DNA of 64,000 nt from Pedobacter xixiisoli (GCF_900215335.1 NZ_OCMT01000003.1:682001-746000), one strand, 5' to 3'; numbered from the stretch's first letter, positions 43,624 through 53,096 are shown. A program made the numbers and translations. Notes: generated by a model not told the origin, from the letters alone.

Positions 43624-44566
43624 TTACCATGTGCCTGTTTTGCTGCAAGAATGTATCGATGGTTTGAATATCAAGCCGAACGGTGTGTATGTGGATGTGA
43701 CTTTCGGTGGTGGCGGACACTCTCGTGAAATTTTGAAGCATTTAGGTCCCGATGGTGTTTTGGTTGCTTTTGATCAGGATCCTGATGCGCAAAGAAATAA
43801 GATTGATGATCCTCGTTTTCGGTTTGTAGACCAAAATTTCGGTTACATGAAAAACCATCTCCGTCTTTTGGGTATCAAACAAGTGGATGGTATTTTGGCT
43901 GATTTAGGAGTTTCTTCACATCAGTTCAATGAGCCAGAAAGAGGTTTTTCTACTCGTTTTGAGGCGGATTTAGATATGCGTATGGATCAGCAACGAGCTT
44001 TGACGGCTGCGGTGGTGCTAAATACCTATGCTGAAGAGAATTTGCATAAGATCTTCGGATTGTATGGGGAAGTTCAAAATGCGAAGTCTTTGGCTAGAAC
44101 CATTGTTACTGCTCGTTTAGATAATCCTATTCAGACTTTGTCTGGTTTTAAAAATATAATTGCTGCTCATATCCCCCGCGGAAAAGAGCATAAGTATATG
44201 GCGCAAGTTTTTCAGGCTTTGCGTATTGAGGTGAATGCGGAGATAGAAGTGTTGGAGCATTTTTTGGAGCAATCGGCGGAGGTGCTTAAGCCGGGCGGTC
44301 GTTTGGTGGTGATGTCTTACCATTCGTTGGAAGATAGGCCGGTAAAGAATTTCTTAGCAAAAGGGAAATTTAGAGGTGAGGTGGAGAAAGACTTTTTTGG
44401 CAATGATCAGAAGCCGTTTAATGTCATTACCAGAAAAGCAATAGTGGCTGATGCTGAGGAATTGGCTCGTAACAGCAGATCTCGCAGTGCGAAATTAAGA
44501 ATCGGTGAACGGATTTCATTGCCGTTGACTTCAGTCGGCGGCAAAGGAGGTAGGGCGAGTGAATAG
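43613..44566 (+). CDS. rsmH: 16S rRNA (cytosine1402-N4)-methyltransferase
   Basis: About 317 residues from ATG 43613 (MENNYHVPVLLQECIDGL). VYVDVTFGGGGHSREILKHL (about 25-44) is the RsmH SAM-binding motif, DGILADLGVSSHQFNEPERG near 98-117 and LDMRMDQQ follow, and VMSYHSLEDRPVKNFL near 240 is the catalytic-region motif. It methylates C1402 in the ribosomal P site. The end KGGRASE overlaps the ftsL start by 8 bases and again provides that gene's Shine-Dalgarno sequence. Confidence 0.96.
   Translation: MENNYHVPVLLQECIDGLNIKPNGVYVDVTFGGGGHSREILKHLGPDGVLVAFDQDPDAQRNKIDDPRFRFVDQNFGYMKNHLRLLGIKQVDGILADLGVSSHQFNEPERGFSTRFEADLDMRMDQQRALTAAVVLNTYAEENLHKIFGLYGEVQNAKSLARTIVTARLDNPIQTLSGFKNIIAAHIPRGKEHKYMAQVFQALRIEVNAEIEVLEHFLEQSAEVLKPGGRLVVMSYHSLEDRPVKNFLAKGKFRGEVEKDFFGNDQKPFNVITRKAIVADAEELARNSRSRSAKLRIGERISLPLTSVGGKGGRASE
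44543..44550 (+). promoter_or_regulatory. Shine-Dalgarno sequence of ftsL
   Basis: AAAGGAGG stands 8 bases before the GTG start at 44559, encoded within Lys-Gly-Gly codons at the end of rsmH. It supports GTG as the ftsL start. Confidence 0.6.
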
Positions 44567-44978
44567 GTTTAGAGAAAAGTTAGAGGAGGAGTTGGCTGAA
44601 GAAGATGAGCCGGTGCTCAAAAAGGAGCAGCCTAAGAGAAAAGAGCCTGTAAAAGAAGGAAGTGCAACAGCTTTCTTCAGAAAATTATTTGTGGAAGGTG
44701 CTGTGTCTAAGGAGACGGCAACAGATATGCTTCCCTACTTAATTTTCTTGTGTGTGTTGGGGATGGTTTATATCGCGAATAGCCACATGGCGGTAAAAAG
44801 TATTAGGGATATAGATCGGTTGAGTAAAGAGGTAAAAGAGTTGAGCTGGGAATACAAATCGCTAAAAGCCGATTTGATGTTCAAGAGTAAAATGACAGAG
44901 GTGGCAAAAAAGGTAGATACGCTAGGTTTAGAGGAGTTGATTGAGCCGCCAAAAAAAATAATAGTACAAGTTAAATAA
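44559..44978 (+). CDS. ftsL: FtsL-like cell division protein
   Basis: 139 residues. About 55 charged residues at the cytoplasmic N-terminus (EEELAEEDEPVLKKEQPKRK) precede one membrane helix at about 57-75 (MLPYLIFLCVLGMVYIAN), then a coiled coil (IRDIDRLSKEVKELSWEYKS). This topology and the position between rsmH and ftsI define FtsL in Bacteroidota, where it works with FtsB/FtsQ in the divisome. The start is GTG. The stop and the next ATG overlap as TAATG at 44976-44980. Confidence 0.85.
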   Translation: MNRFREKLEEELAEEDEPVLKKEQPKRKEPVKEGSATAFFRKLFVEGAVSKETATDMLPYLIFLCVLGMVYIANSHMAVKSIRDIDRLSKEVKELSWEYKSLKADLMFKSKMTEVAKKVDTLGLEELIEPPKKIIVQVK

Positions 44979-47080
44979 TGAATATCAGGGCAAACATATT
45001 ATTAAGGGTGTATTTAGCTTTCGGGCTAATTGTGCTTTTTGCGCTTGCGGTTTTCGTTAGGTTGTGCGATGTGCAATTTAGACAAGGCCACAAGTGGGTG
45101 GCTATGGCTGATAGTTTGTCTACCAAGGAGTTTGAAATTGAAGCTACTCGTGGTAATATTTATTCTGTAGATGGTAGCTTATTGGCAACTTCTGTTCCTG
45201 AGTACGAATTGAGGATGGATATGTTTGCTGGCGGTATCCAAGAAGATAAAATTTTTAATGCCAAAGTTGATTCGTTGGCGATGAAGCTTTCAGGTTTTTT
45301 CAAGGATAAAAGCGCAAAAGATTATTCTCGTTTATTGCGTAAAGCAAGGCAAGATAGTGCTCGTTATTTGCTGATCAAGCGTAAGGTTACCTATCAGGAT
45401 TTAAAAATTGTGAGAAGTTTTCCTTTGTATAACATCGGCAAGCATTCGGGTGGTTTAATGGCGATCCAAAAAAACAAGCGTATTCTTCCGTTTAAGGCTT
45501 TAGCTGCTAGAACTATCGGATATAAAAACGAAAATGTGAAGAATGGCGTGGGTTTGGAAGGAGCTTACGGTAATTACATCAATGGCGAAACCGGTAGAAG
45601 ATTAATGCAGCGTATCAGCGGTGGTGTTTGGATTCCGGTAAACAGTGATGCTGAAGTTGCGCCCAAAGATGGTGCGGATATCATTTCTACCATCGATATC
45701 AATATGCAGGATTTGGCACAAAGTGCATTAGAGAAGCAACTGATCAAAAGTCAGGCGCATCATGGTGCTGTAATAGTAATGGAGGTGGAAACTGGCGAGA
45801 TTAGAGCGGTTGCAAATTACACCAAAGTAGAAGAAGGAGTTTATAAAGAACAGTTCAACTACGCGATTGCTGGTAACCAAGATCCAGGTTCTACTTTCAA
45901 GTTGGCTTCTTACATGGCTTTGCTAGAAGACAAAAAGATAGATACTAATACCTTGGTTAGAACAGGATGGTATCAAATTCCAGGTAAAAGAATTACAGAT
46001 TCTCATCCTAAAGACGAGTACGTAACAGTTAAAAAAGCTTTTGAGGAGTCGTCTAACGCTGCTATCGCAAAACTGATCAATGATAATTACAGCTCGAACC
46101 CAATGAAGTTCACTGATTATTTGTACGAGTGGGGATTGAATAAGAGAATGGGCTTGCAAATTCCAGGTGAATCACAGCCTGTAGTTAAAAATATTAAGGC
46201 AAACAGGAGTTGGAACAAGAACATGACCTTGCCGCAAATGGCTTATGGTTACGAGATGCAGATGACGCCATTAAATATGTTGGTTCTGTATAATGCGGTA
46301 GCTAACAATGGAAAGCTGATCGCTCCAATTTTTGTGAAAGAAATTAGAAGATTGGGTAGTCCTATCGAGCAGTTTAAAGCGAGAGTAATCAATGATAAAA
46401 TCTGTTCAGATGAAACGTTGATTAAGATTAAGGCGATGTTGGAAGGTGTGGTAACTAACGGTAGTGGTAAGCAGGTAGTGTATAATCCTTTGTATAAAAT
46501 TGCTGGTAAAACAGGTACGGCGCAGGTGGCAGATGCTAATTTGGGTTACAAAGCTAAAAAGCAATATCAGGCTTCGTTTGTGGGTTATTTTCCTGCAGAT
46601 AAACCTAAATATTCGATGATTGTGGTAATCAACGATCCAAAAGGTGCTTATTATGGTGCTTTGGTTTCTGGTCCAGTATTTAGAGAAGTAGCAGATCGTA
46701 TTTACGCAAGCGATGTAAATATGTACAACAAAGTTGAAGAGCATTTGGCTGGGAATACCGTAGCGCCAGAGGCAAAAGCTGGACAAAGTCAGGCGACAAA
46801 GAAAGTTTACAACGCTTTTGGTATTAAGGCGCTTTATGCTGCAAAATCAGATTATTTCAATTCAATTGATACAAATAACGGCGTGGCTTACGAAGAAAAT
46901 ACTCCTGTAAAAGGCGTAATGCCAAATGTAGGCGGCATGGGCTTAAAAGATGCGATGTATCTATTAGGTAATGCAGGTTTAAAAGCCCGAATTAAAGGAA
47001 GTGGAAAAGTAACCAGCCAATCTATACAACCTGGAAGCAGGATCGGTAAAGGTTTGGTGGTAGATATATTGTTGCAATAA
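44978..47080 (+). CDS. ftsI: Division-specific penicillin-binding protein (FtsI/PBP3)
   Basis: 700 residues. One N-terminal membrane helix (about 7-26) anchors a class B PBP. The transpeptidase motifs are DPGSTFKLASYM (SxxK, about 306-317), EESSNAAIAK (SxN) and AGKTGTAQVAD (KTG). A dimerisation region with RGNIYSVDGSLLATS starts near residue 58. The C-terminus (VKGVMPNVGGMGLKDAMYLL to the end) is a PASTA domain, common in Bacteroidota FtsI and absent from E. coli FtsI. It cross-links septal peptidoglycan, substrate being meso-DAP-type peptides judging from MurE and DapA nearby. Confidence 0.95.
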   Translation: MNIRANILLRVYLAFGLIVLFALAVFVRLCDVQFRQGHKWVAMADSLSTKEFEIEATRGNIYSVDGSLLATSVPEYELRMDMFAGGIQEDKIFNAKVDSLAMKLSGFFKDKSAKDYSRLLRKARQDSARYLLIKRKVTYQDLKIVRSFPLYNIGKHSGGLMAIQKNKRILPFKALAARTIGYKNENVKNGVGLEGAYGNYINGETGRRLMQRISGGVWIPVNSDAEVAPKDGADIISTIDINMQDLAQSALEKQLIKSQAHHGAVIVMEVETGEIRAVANYTKVEEGVYKEQFNYAIAGNQDPGSTFKLASYMALLEDKKIDTNTLVRTGWYQIPGKRITDSHPKDEYVTVKKAFEESSNAAIAKLINDNYSSNPMKFTDYLYEWGLNKRMGLQIPGESQPVVKNIKANRSWNKNMTLPQMAYGYEMQMTPLNMLVLYNAVANNGKLIAPIFVKEIRRLGSPIEQFKARVINDKICSDETLIKIKAMLEGVVTNGSGKQVVYNPLYKIAGKTGTAQVADANLGYKAKKQYQASFVGYFPADKPKYSMIVVINDPKGAYYGALVSGPVFREVADRIYASDVNMYNKVEEHLAGNTVAPEAKAGQSQATKKVYNAFGIKALYAAKSDYFNSIDTNNGVAYEENTPVKGVMPNVGGMGLKDAMYLLGNAGLKARIKGSGKVTSQSIQPGSRIGKGLVVDILLQ

Positions 47081-47093
47081 AAAGGAATTATAA

Positions 47094-47173
47094 ATGAAGA
47101 AATGACTAAATGAGAAAATAAATGGCGAATATCATCCATCATTTAAAACTTACTCATTTACTCAATTAATCAT
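47094..47173 (+). repeat. Word-like spacer with inverted ends between ftsI and murE
   Basis: The left half repeats AATGA/AAATGAG words and the right half their complements (CTCATTTA, CATTTAC, CTCAATTAA). TAAATGAG (47107-47114) and CTCATTTA (47153-47160) form an 8-base inverted pair. The same words flank the four-helix-bundle pseudogene at 52694-53062 in the same relative orientation. Confidence 0.55.
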
Positions 47174-47183
47174 TATTAGAAAT

Positions 47184-48641
47184 ATGAATTTACAAGATTT
47201 ACTTTACGGAGTTTCGATTAAAAGTTTAAAGGGCTTGCCTCAGGTGGAGGTGGCTGCTTTGACTTTTGATTCTCGTTTGGTAAACGCTGGAACTTTATTT
47301 TTTGCCATTAGAGGTACTGCTGTAGACGGACATCAGTTCATTAACCAAACTATTGCTGCCGGTGCAAATGTAATTGTTTGTGAAGAGCTGCCTACAGAAC
47401 TAAATGAGCAGGTGACTTATGTAGAGGTTGATGATTCTTCTGAAGCTTTAGGGGTTATTGCTTGTAATTTCTACGGTAACCCATCGGCTGACTTGAAGTT
47501 GGTTGGTATTACTGGAACTAACGGCAAAACCACCATTGCGACACTACTTTTCCAATTATTTAGTGGTTTGAATTATGGAGTTGGATTAATATCTACCGTT
47601 CAAAATCAAATTAATGAAAGGGTAGTGCCTGCAACACATACCACGCCAAATCCAATTGCTTTAAACCAGCTGTTGCGAGAAATGGTAGACGAAGGTTGTG
47701 AGTATTGTTTTATGGAAGTGAGTTCTCATGCGGTGTCTCAACATCGTATCGCTGGATTGACATTTGCTGGTGGGGTATTTTCGAACATCACTCACGATCA
47801 TTTAGACTTTCATAAAACCTTCGATAATTACATCAAAGCAAAGAAGGCTTTTTTCGATATGCTGCCTAAATCGGCTTTTGCCTTAACCAATACCGACGAT
47901 AAAAACGGGATGGTGATGTTGCAAAACACCAATGCGCACAAAAGAACTTACGCCTTAAAACAAATGGCAGATTTTAAAGCGAAGATAATCGAAAACAAAT
48001 TTAGTGGCTTGCATTTAGAAATAGACCATACTGATGTTTTCTTCAAAATGGTAGGTTCTTTTAATGCCTATAATTTGTTGGCAGCTTATGGAACAGCTGT
48101 TTCATTGGAGCAAGATCAATTAAAAGTATTGACCACGCTTAGCGCTTTATCTGGTGCAGAAGGCAGGTTCGATTATATCGTATCTAAATCTGGTATTGTA
48201 GGGATTGTAGATTACGCACACACGCCAGATGCTGTGCAAAACGTATTGAGTACTATCGCGAATATCAGAAAAGGAACCGAACAGGTTATCACTGTAATTG
48301 GTTGCGGCGGCGATAGAGATAAAACCAAGCGTCCGGTAATGGCAAAGGTTGCTTGCGATTGGAGCGATAAAGTGATTTTAACGTCTGACAATCCTCGTAC
48401 CGAAGATCCGCAAATGATCATCAAAGATATGGAAGCGGGTGTGTCGCCAACTAACCAGCGCAAAGCGATTAGCATTTTGGATAGAAAAGAGGCGATTAAA
48501 ACGGCTTGTCACATTGCGCAGCCTGGAGATATCATCTTAATTGCTGGAAAAGGTCACGAAAAGTATCAAGAAATTAATGGTGTGAGACATCATTTTGACG
48601 ATAAAGAAATTATTAACGAACAACTAAACCAAATCAACTAA
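47184..48641 (+). CDS. murE: UDP-MurNAc-tripeptide synthetase (meso-DAP-adding)
   Basis: 485 residues. [20 protein letters not shown] (about 110-129) is the ATP P-loop of Mur ligases, [17 protein letters not shown] substrate loop (here [16 protein letters not shown]) follows, and [15 protein letters not shown] near 400 contains DNPR, the motif that selects meso-diaminopimelate rather than lysine. dapA near the right end of the window supplies that pathway. The TAA stop and the mraY ATG overlap (48639-48643). Confidence 0.97.
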   Translation: MNLQDLLYGVSIKSLKGLPQVEVAALTFDSRLVNAGTLFFAIRGTAVDGHQFINQTIAAGANVIVCEELPTELNEQVTYVEVDDSSEALGVIACNFYGNPSADLKLVGITGTNGKTTIATLLFQLFSGLNYGVGLISTVQNQINERVVPATHTTPNPIALNQLLREMVDEGCEYCFMEVSSHAVSQHRIAGLTFAGGVFSNITHDHLDFHKTFDNYIKAKKAFFDMLPKSAFALTNTDDKNGMVMLQNTNAHKRTYALKQMADFKAKIIENKFSGLHLEIDHTDVFFKMVGSFNAYNLLAAYGTAVSLEQDQLKVLTTLSALSGAEGRFDYIVSKSGIVGIVDYAHTPDAVQNVLSTIANIRKGTEQVITVIGCGGDRDKTKRPVMAKVACDWSDKVILTSDNPRTEDPQMIIKDMEAGVSPTNQRKAISILDRKEAIKTACHIAQPGDIILIAGKGHEKYQEINGVRHHFDDKEIINEQLNQIN

Positions 48642-49903
48642 TGTTATATTTATTATTCGAATATCTACATAAGCATTATGATTTCCCTGGATTGAGGTTG
48701 TTCCAATACCTTACTTTCAGGTCGTCACTCTCGATCATTTTGTCGTTGATTATCACTACCGTTTATGGTCGTAGAATTATAGATTATCTGCATTCGAAAC
48801 AAGTAGGTGAAACCGTTAGGAATTTAGGTTTAGAAGGACAAATGCAAAAACAAGGTACGCCAACTATGGGGGGTATCATGATTTTGATGGGGATTTTGAT
48901 TCCTACTTTATTGTTCGCAAACATTACCAATATCTATGTGATCTTGATGATTGTGACTACCCTTTGGATGGGTGCAATTGGTTTCTTGGATGATTACATC
49001 AAAGTATTCAAAAAAAACAAAGAAGGTTTAGCGGGTAGATTTAAAGTGGTTGGTCAAGTGGGTTTGGCAATTATCGTGGGCTGTACCATGTATTTCCATC
49101 CTAATATTGTAGTACGCCAAACGGTAGATGAAACTGTTAAAGTAGATACGACTAAAGTTCAAAGTATTGCACCAATGGTATTGCGTAAAAAGGGCGAAAC
49201 TTATTACTATACACAAGATGTGAAATCTACCAAAACTAATCTCCCTTTCTATAAAAATAACGAATTTGATTACGCTAAAGTAGTTAAGTTTTTAGGAGAG
49301 GGATATGAGAAGTATGCTTTCATCGTGTTCTTGGCTTTTGTAATTGTAATCGTAACTGCAGTTTCAAATGGTGCTAACCTAACCGATGGAATTGATGGCT
49401 TGGCAACGGGAACTTCTGCAATCATTGGTATTACGATGGGCATATTTGCGTACGTTTCGGGTAATACAGTAATGGCCGATTACTTAAATATCATGTACAT
49501 CCCGAACAGTGGTGAGTTGATCATTTTTGCGGCTGCATTTATTGGGGCTTGTATCGGTTTCTTATGGTATAACTCATATCCAGCACAAATTTTTATGGGC
49601 GATACAGGTAGTTTAACTATCGGTGGTATCATCGCGGTATTTGCGATCATGACTAGAAAAGAATTGTTGATTCCAATTATATGTGGAGTGTTCTTGGTAG
49701 AAGTTTTATCTGTGAGTTTGCAGGTAACTTATTTCAAATACACTAAAAAACGTTTCGGCGAAGGAAGAAGAATATTCTTAATGTCGCCATTGCACCACCA
49801 TTACCAGAAGAAAGGTTATCATGAAGCTAAAATCGTTACTCGTTTCTGGATTATTGGAATTTTGTTGGCGGTAATTGCATTTGTAACCCTGAAATTAAGG
49901 TAA
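48641..49903 (+). CDS. mraY: Phospho-MurNAc-pentapeptide transferase
   Basis: 420 residues, about 60 more than E. coli Mra[21 protein letters not shown] contains the DD pair, [19 protein letters not shown] the catalytic loop, [13 protein letters not shown] the next, and [11 protein letters not shown] the HHH motif. The extra length is an insertion near residues 150-225 ([20 protein letters not shown] onward), a charged, probably exposed loop seen in Bacteroidota. It makes lipid I from UDP-MurNAc-pentapeptide and undecaprenyl phosphate. Confidence 0.97.
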   Translation: MLYLLFEYLHKHYDFPGLRLFQYLTFRSSLSIILSLIITTVYGRRIIDYLHSKQVGETVRNLGLEGQMQKQGTPTMGGIMILMGILIPTLLFANITNIYVILMIVTTLWMGAIGFLDDYIKVFKKNKEGLAGRFKVVGQVGLAIIVGCTMYFHPNIVVRQTVDETVKVDTTKVQSIAPMVLRKKGETYYYTQDVKSTKTNLPFYKNNEFDYAKVVKFLGEGYEKYAFIVFLAFVIVIVTAVSNGANLTDGIDGLATGTSAIIGITMGIFAYVSGNTVMADYLNIMYIPNSGELIIFAAAFIGACIGFLWYNSYPAQIFMGDTGSLTIGGIIAVFAIMTRKELLIPIICGVFLVEVLSVSLQVTYFKYTKKRFGEGRRIFLMSPLHHHYQKKGYHEAKIVTRFWIIGILLAVIAFVTLKLR

Positions 49904-49927
49904 AAGTAAAAAATAAAAACACCTGTT

Positions 49928-49953
49928 GTCAGTCTGAGCTTGTCGAAGACTAA
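49928..49953 (+). repeat. REP-like element upstream of murD
   Basis: A 26-base element beginning GTCAGTCTGAGC and ending GTCGAAGACTAA. AGTCT and AGACT can pair as a small hairpin. A copy with two changes lies at 51431-51456 in the same orientation on the other side of murD. Confidence 0.7.
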
Positions 49954-49974
49954 TTGCAAGAAGAAATAAAAAAA

Positions 49975-51369
49975 ATGAACTCAAATAACAACATTTCGCA
50001 AAACCAATCTCAGTCAAATACGACTGCTGTGCGTTCGCGTATAGTTATTTTGGGTGCAGGCGAAAGTGGTGTTGGCGCAGCTAAATTGGCTCAAAAGCAA
50101 GGTTTCGATGTTTTTGTGTCTGATTTTGGAAGTATTGCAGCTATTTACAAAGCTGATTTGCAAAGCATGAACATTCCTTTCGAGGAAAATCAACATACCG
50201 AAGCATTGATTTTGAATGCAACGGAGGTAGTGAAGAGTCCAGGTATACCTTCAAAAGCGCCGATAGTGAAAGCGTTGGTAGAAAAAGGTGTTCCAGTAAT
50301 TTCTGAGATTGAATTTGCGAAGAGATATACCAATGCAAAGACGATTTGTATTACGGGTTCAAACGGTAAATCGACAACTACCATGCTCACTTATCATATC
50401 CTTCAAAAAGCAGGATTGAATGTTGGCTTGGCAGGAAATATAGGTCGCAGTTTTGCAGCGCAAGTAGCTGATATAGACTTTGATTGGTATGTTTTAGAAA
50501 TATCAAGCTTTATGCTAGATGATATGTATGAGTTTCGAGCAGACATCGCCGTGTTGCTCAACATTACTCCAGATCATTTAGATAGGTACGATTACCAAAT
50601 TGCCAATTACGCAGCTTCGAAAATGCGAATTGTGCAAAATCAAACATCAGCCGATGCTTTTATATACTGTGCAGATGATGAAGAGACGAAGAAGATTTTA
50701 GATAAAGTAAATATAGAAGCACAAGCTTATCCTTTTTCTATCCTAAAAAAGGTAGAACAAGGTGCCTATTTAGAAGAGAATATTATACACATCAACACCA
50801 ATTTAAATAACACACTAACCATGTCAATTTCGGATTTGGCCTTACAAGGCAAGCACAACATTTACAACTCAATGGCTTCGGGTATCGTAGCGAAGGTATT
50901 AGAGTTACGCAACGAAACAATCCGTGAAAGCATGGGTGAGTTTAAGAATATAGACCACAGGTTGGAGTTTGTAGCCAAAATCAATGATGTAGCTTACATC
51001 AATGATTCTAAAGCGACCAACGTAAACTCTACTTGGTATGCTTTGGAAAGTGTAAATACCGACGTGGTGTTAATTATGGGTGGTGTAGATAAAGGAAACG
51101 ACTACGAAATGCTGAGAGACTTAGTGAAAAGCAAGGTTAAGGCAATTATCTGTTTAGGTAAGGACAACAAGCGTATTCACGACGCTTTTGAAGATGATGT
51201 AGATGTAATTGTAAACACATTTTCAGCGGAAGAGGCAGTACAGGTTGCTTATCACTTGGCAAAAAAAGGAAGCACGGTGTTATTGTCTCCAGCTTGTGCA
51301 AGTTTCGATTTGTTTAAAAGCTACGAAGATCGTGGTAACCAATTTAAGGCTGCAGTAAAAGAATTATAA
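49975..51369 (+). CDS. murD: UDP-MurNAc-alanine--D-glutamate ligase
   Basis: About 464 residues from ATG 49975. The first 22 residues (MNSNNNISQNQSQSNTTAVR) are N/Q/S-rich and precede RIVILGAGESGVGAAKLA, the usual start of MurD, so the lead may be non-essential or the true start later. TICITGSNGKSTTTMLTYHI near 130 is the ATP loop; NYAASKMRIVQNQ holds the carbamylated-lysine region; NDSKATNVNSTWYAL near 345 is the C-terminal-domain motif. A TTG at 49954 would extend the protein into the REP-like repeat and is unlikely. Confidence 0.95.
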   Translation: MNSNNNISQNQSQSNTTAVRSRIVILGAGESGVGAAKLAQKQGFDVFVSDFGSIAAIYKADLQSMNIPFEENQHTEALILNATEVVKSPGIPSKAPIVKALVEKGVPVISEIEFAKRYTNAKTICITGSNGKSTTTMLTYHILQKAGLNVGLAGNIGRSFAAQVADIDFDWYVLEISSFMLDDMYEFRADIAVLLNITPDHLDRYDYQIANYAASKMRIVQNQTSADAFIYCADDEETKKILDKVNIEAQAYPFSILKKVEQGAYLEENIIHINTNLNNTLTMSISDLALQGKHNIYNSMASGIVAKVLELRNETIRESMGEFKNIDHRLEFVAKINDVAYINDSKATNVNSTWYALESVNTDVVLIMGGVDKGNDYEMLRDLVKSKVKAIICLGKDNKRIHDAFEDDVDVIVNTFSAEEAVQVAYHLAKKGSTVLLSPACASFDLFKSYEDRGNQFKAAVKEL

Positions 51370-51389
51370 TAGAGACAAAAGCTAAAATG

Positions 51390-51407
51390 ACCTAAGGTGT
51401 CTTAGGT
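51390..51407 (+). repeat. Short palindromic spacer after murD
   Basis: ACCTAAG (51390-51396) and CTTAGGT (51401-51407) are perfect inverted copies around GTGT. No T-run follows, so it is not a typical terminator; it is more likely spacer repeat. Confidence 0.5.
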
Positions 51408-51430
51408 GGTAAAAGTAAAATAAAATTAGT

Positions 51431-51456
51431 GTCAGTCTAAGCTTGCCGAAGACTAA
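51431..51456 (+). repeat. REP-like element upstream of ftsW
   Basis: Second copy of the element at 49928-49953 with changes at two positions (TCTAAGC and TGCCGA), still able to form the AGTCT/AGACT hairpin. It lies 16 bases before the ftsW start. Confidence 0.68.
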
Positions 51457-51471
51457 ATATAAAATAACAAA

Positions 51472-52650
51472 ATGTTTAACATCAACGCACTTCTAGAACG
51501 TACCAAAGGCGACCGTTGGATTTGGATTATCATCCTCCTACTTTCGATGATTTCTATCATGGTAGTATATAGTGCCACTGGAGCTATTGCGTACAAAAAA
51601 GGCATTTCGGTAGAGAAATACCTGTTGTTTAAACACGTGATATTTGTGATACTTGGCATTGTGATGATTTACATCGCACACTTGTTGGATTATAAATATT
51701 ATGCTGGTATTTCAAAAATACTGATGATTATCACTATACCATTGCTGCTTTATACTTTGATTTTTGGAGCGAATTTGAATGAGGCATCTCGTTGGGTAAA
51801 AATTCCTGTAATTGGATTGACGTTTCAAACTTCAGATTTAGCTAAACTCTCTTTAATTACATTCTTGGCTAGAATGCTAACGAGAAAGCAAGAGAATATT
51901 AAGGATGTAAAGAATGCATTTTTACCAATAATGGGTTCGGTTGTTGTCGTGTTTGGCTTAATTGCTAAAGCCAATTTGTCAACAGGCTTAATGTTGTTTG
52001 GCGTAAGTATATTGCTTCTAATCGTAGGTAGGGTTAGTATTAAACAGATTTCTTGGGTGATGCTGGGAGGGGTAGTAATGATGTTCTTCTTAGTTTTAAC
52101 GACTGAGAGGGCAGGTACTTGGAAGTCTAGGGTAGATACGTTTTTACATCCAGAGTTGCAACACTCTGATAAGACATACCAGTCTGACCATGCTAAAATA
52201 GCATTGGCAACTGGCGGTTTCTTGGGTAAAGGACCAGGTAACAGTACGGAAAGAAACTTCTTACCGCATCCATATTCCGATTTTATTTTCGCCATTATTA
52301 TTGAGGAATATGGAACGGTGGGCGGTTTAGCGGTAATGGTGTTGTATTTGGTACTGCTCTATCGATGCGTTAGGATTGTAACCCGAAGTCCCAAGGCCTT
52401 TGGTGCTTTGTTGGCAGCGGGGCTGAGTTTCAGTTTGACGATCCAGGCATTTGCGAATATGGCAGTTGCGGTGGGCTTAGGTCCGGTAACGGGTGTGCCT
52501 TTGCCGCTAGTAAGTATGGGGGGTACTTCCATGATATTTACCAGTATTGCTTTTGGCATTATTTTAAGTGTAAGCCGAGATGTGGAAGAAAATAGTACGG
52601 TTAAAAAAGAAGAAAAGGTAGTTGTTGGAAGTATTCCAGCGATGGCTTAG
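51472..52650 (+). CDS. ftsW: Lipid II polymerase / division protein FtsW
   Basis: 392 residues with about ten membrane helices of the SEDS family. WIWIIILLLSMISIMVVYSA opens the first span; FQTSDLAKLSLITFLARML near 122-140 and NFLPHPYSDFIFAIIIEEYG near 262-281, the extracellular SDFxFA-EE region, are signature elements. VPLPLVSMGGTSMIFTSIAF near 345 is the last conserved motif. It polymerises septal glycan together with FtsI. Confidence 0.95.
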   Translation: MFNINALLERTKGDRWIWIIILLLSMISIMVVYSATGAIAYKKGISVEKYLLFKHVIFVILGIVMIYIAHLLDYKYYAGISKILMIITIPLLLYTLIFGANLNEASRWVKIPVIGLTFQTSDLAKLSLITFLARMLTRKQENIKDVKNAFLPIMGSVVVVFGLIAKANLSTGLMLFGVSILLLIVGRVSIKQISWVMLGGVVMMFFLVLTTERAGTWKSRVDTFLHPELQHSDKTYQSDHAKIALATGGFLGKGPGNSTERNFLPHPYSDFIFAIIIEEYGTVGGLAVMVLYLVLLYRCVRIVTRSPKAFGALLAAGLSFSLTIQAFANMAVAVGLGPVTGVPLPLVSMGGTSMIFTSIAFGIILSVSRDVEENSTVKKEEKVVVGSIPAMA

Positions 52651-52654
52651 AGAA

Positions 52655-52690
52655 AATGTATAAATGATGAAATGAGAAAATGATTGAATA
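52655..52690 (+). repeat. Left flank repeat of the four-helix-bundle pseudogene
   Basis: Repeated words AAATGATGAAATGAG and AAAATGATTGAAT. The right flank at 53063-53096 contains the complementary words (TCATTTACTCATTTA), giving imperfect inverted flanks. Confidence 0.5.
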
Positions 52691-52693
52691 ACG

Positions 52694-53062
52694 ATGGAGA
52701 ATAGTAAAGCAGACTTCGTTACGGCTTTGAAAATTAGAACAAAGGAGTTTGTTCTGTGCTCAATAAAGCTTTTTCAATCATTGCCTAAGACAGAGGAGGC
52801 GAAAATTTTAGGTAGACAGTTTTTAAGGTCGTAATCATCGGTTGGAGCAAATTATAGAGCAGCATGCAGAGCGAGGTCCAAAGCTGAGTTTTTTGCAAAG
52901 CTAAGTATTACGATTGAGGAAGCTGATGAAACTCAATTTTGGTTAGAAATTTTGGTAGAGTCAGGAATAATAACAAAAGATATAAATGATTTAATGAAAG
53001 AAGCAGGAGAAATTGTTGCCATTTTAACAAAAGCAAGAAAAACGGCAAGCGATAGTCGGTAA
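52694..53062 (+). pseudogene. Four-helix-bundle (23S intervening-sequence family) gene with in-frame stop
   Basis: From ATG 52694 to TAA 53060-53062 the frame holds 123 codons and reads MENSKADFVTALKIRTKEFV, then KTEEAKILGRQFLRS, a TAA at codon 47 (52832-52834), then SSVGANYRAACRARSKAEFF and ADETQFWLEILVESG. The G-x-Q-xLRS-x-SSVGANYRAA core and the E-ADET-FWLE-L element are the signature of four-helix-bundle proteins related to those coded in 23S rRNA intervening sequences (TIGR02436). Everything else is in frame, so the stop is the only lesion. A sequencing error is possible. The gene is not a normal member of the dcw cluster. Confidence 0.85.
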
Positions 53063-53096
53063 CATTTACTCATTCGGTCATTTACTCATTTAAAAT
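53063..53096 (+). repeat. Right flank repeat of the pseudogene
   Basis: CATTTACTCATT, GGTCATTTACTCATTT and TAAAATTTAA repeated words, complementary in style to the left flank at 52655-52690. Confidence 0.5.

Noticed and set aside
46406..46786. A 126-residue minus-strand frame inside ftsI
   Set aside because: Lies opposite the KTG region of an intact PBP and has no known motif.
51825..52295. A 156-residue minus-strand frame inside ftsW
   Set aside because: Shadow of the ftsW frame, no domain, and ftsW is clearly intact.
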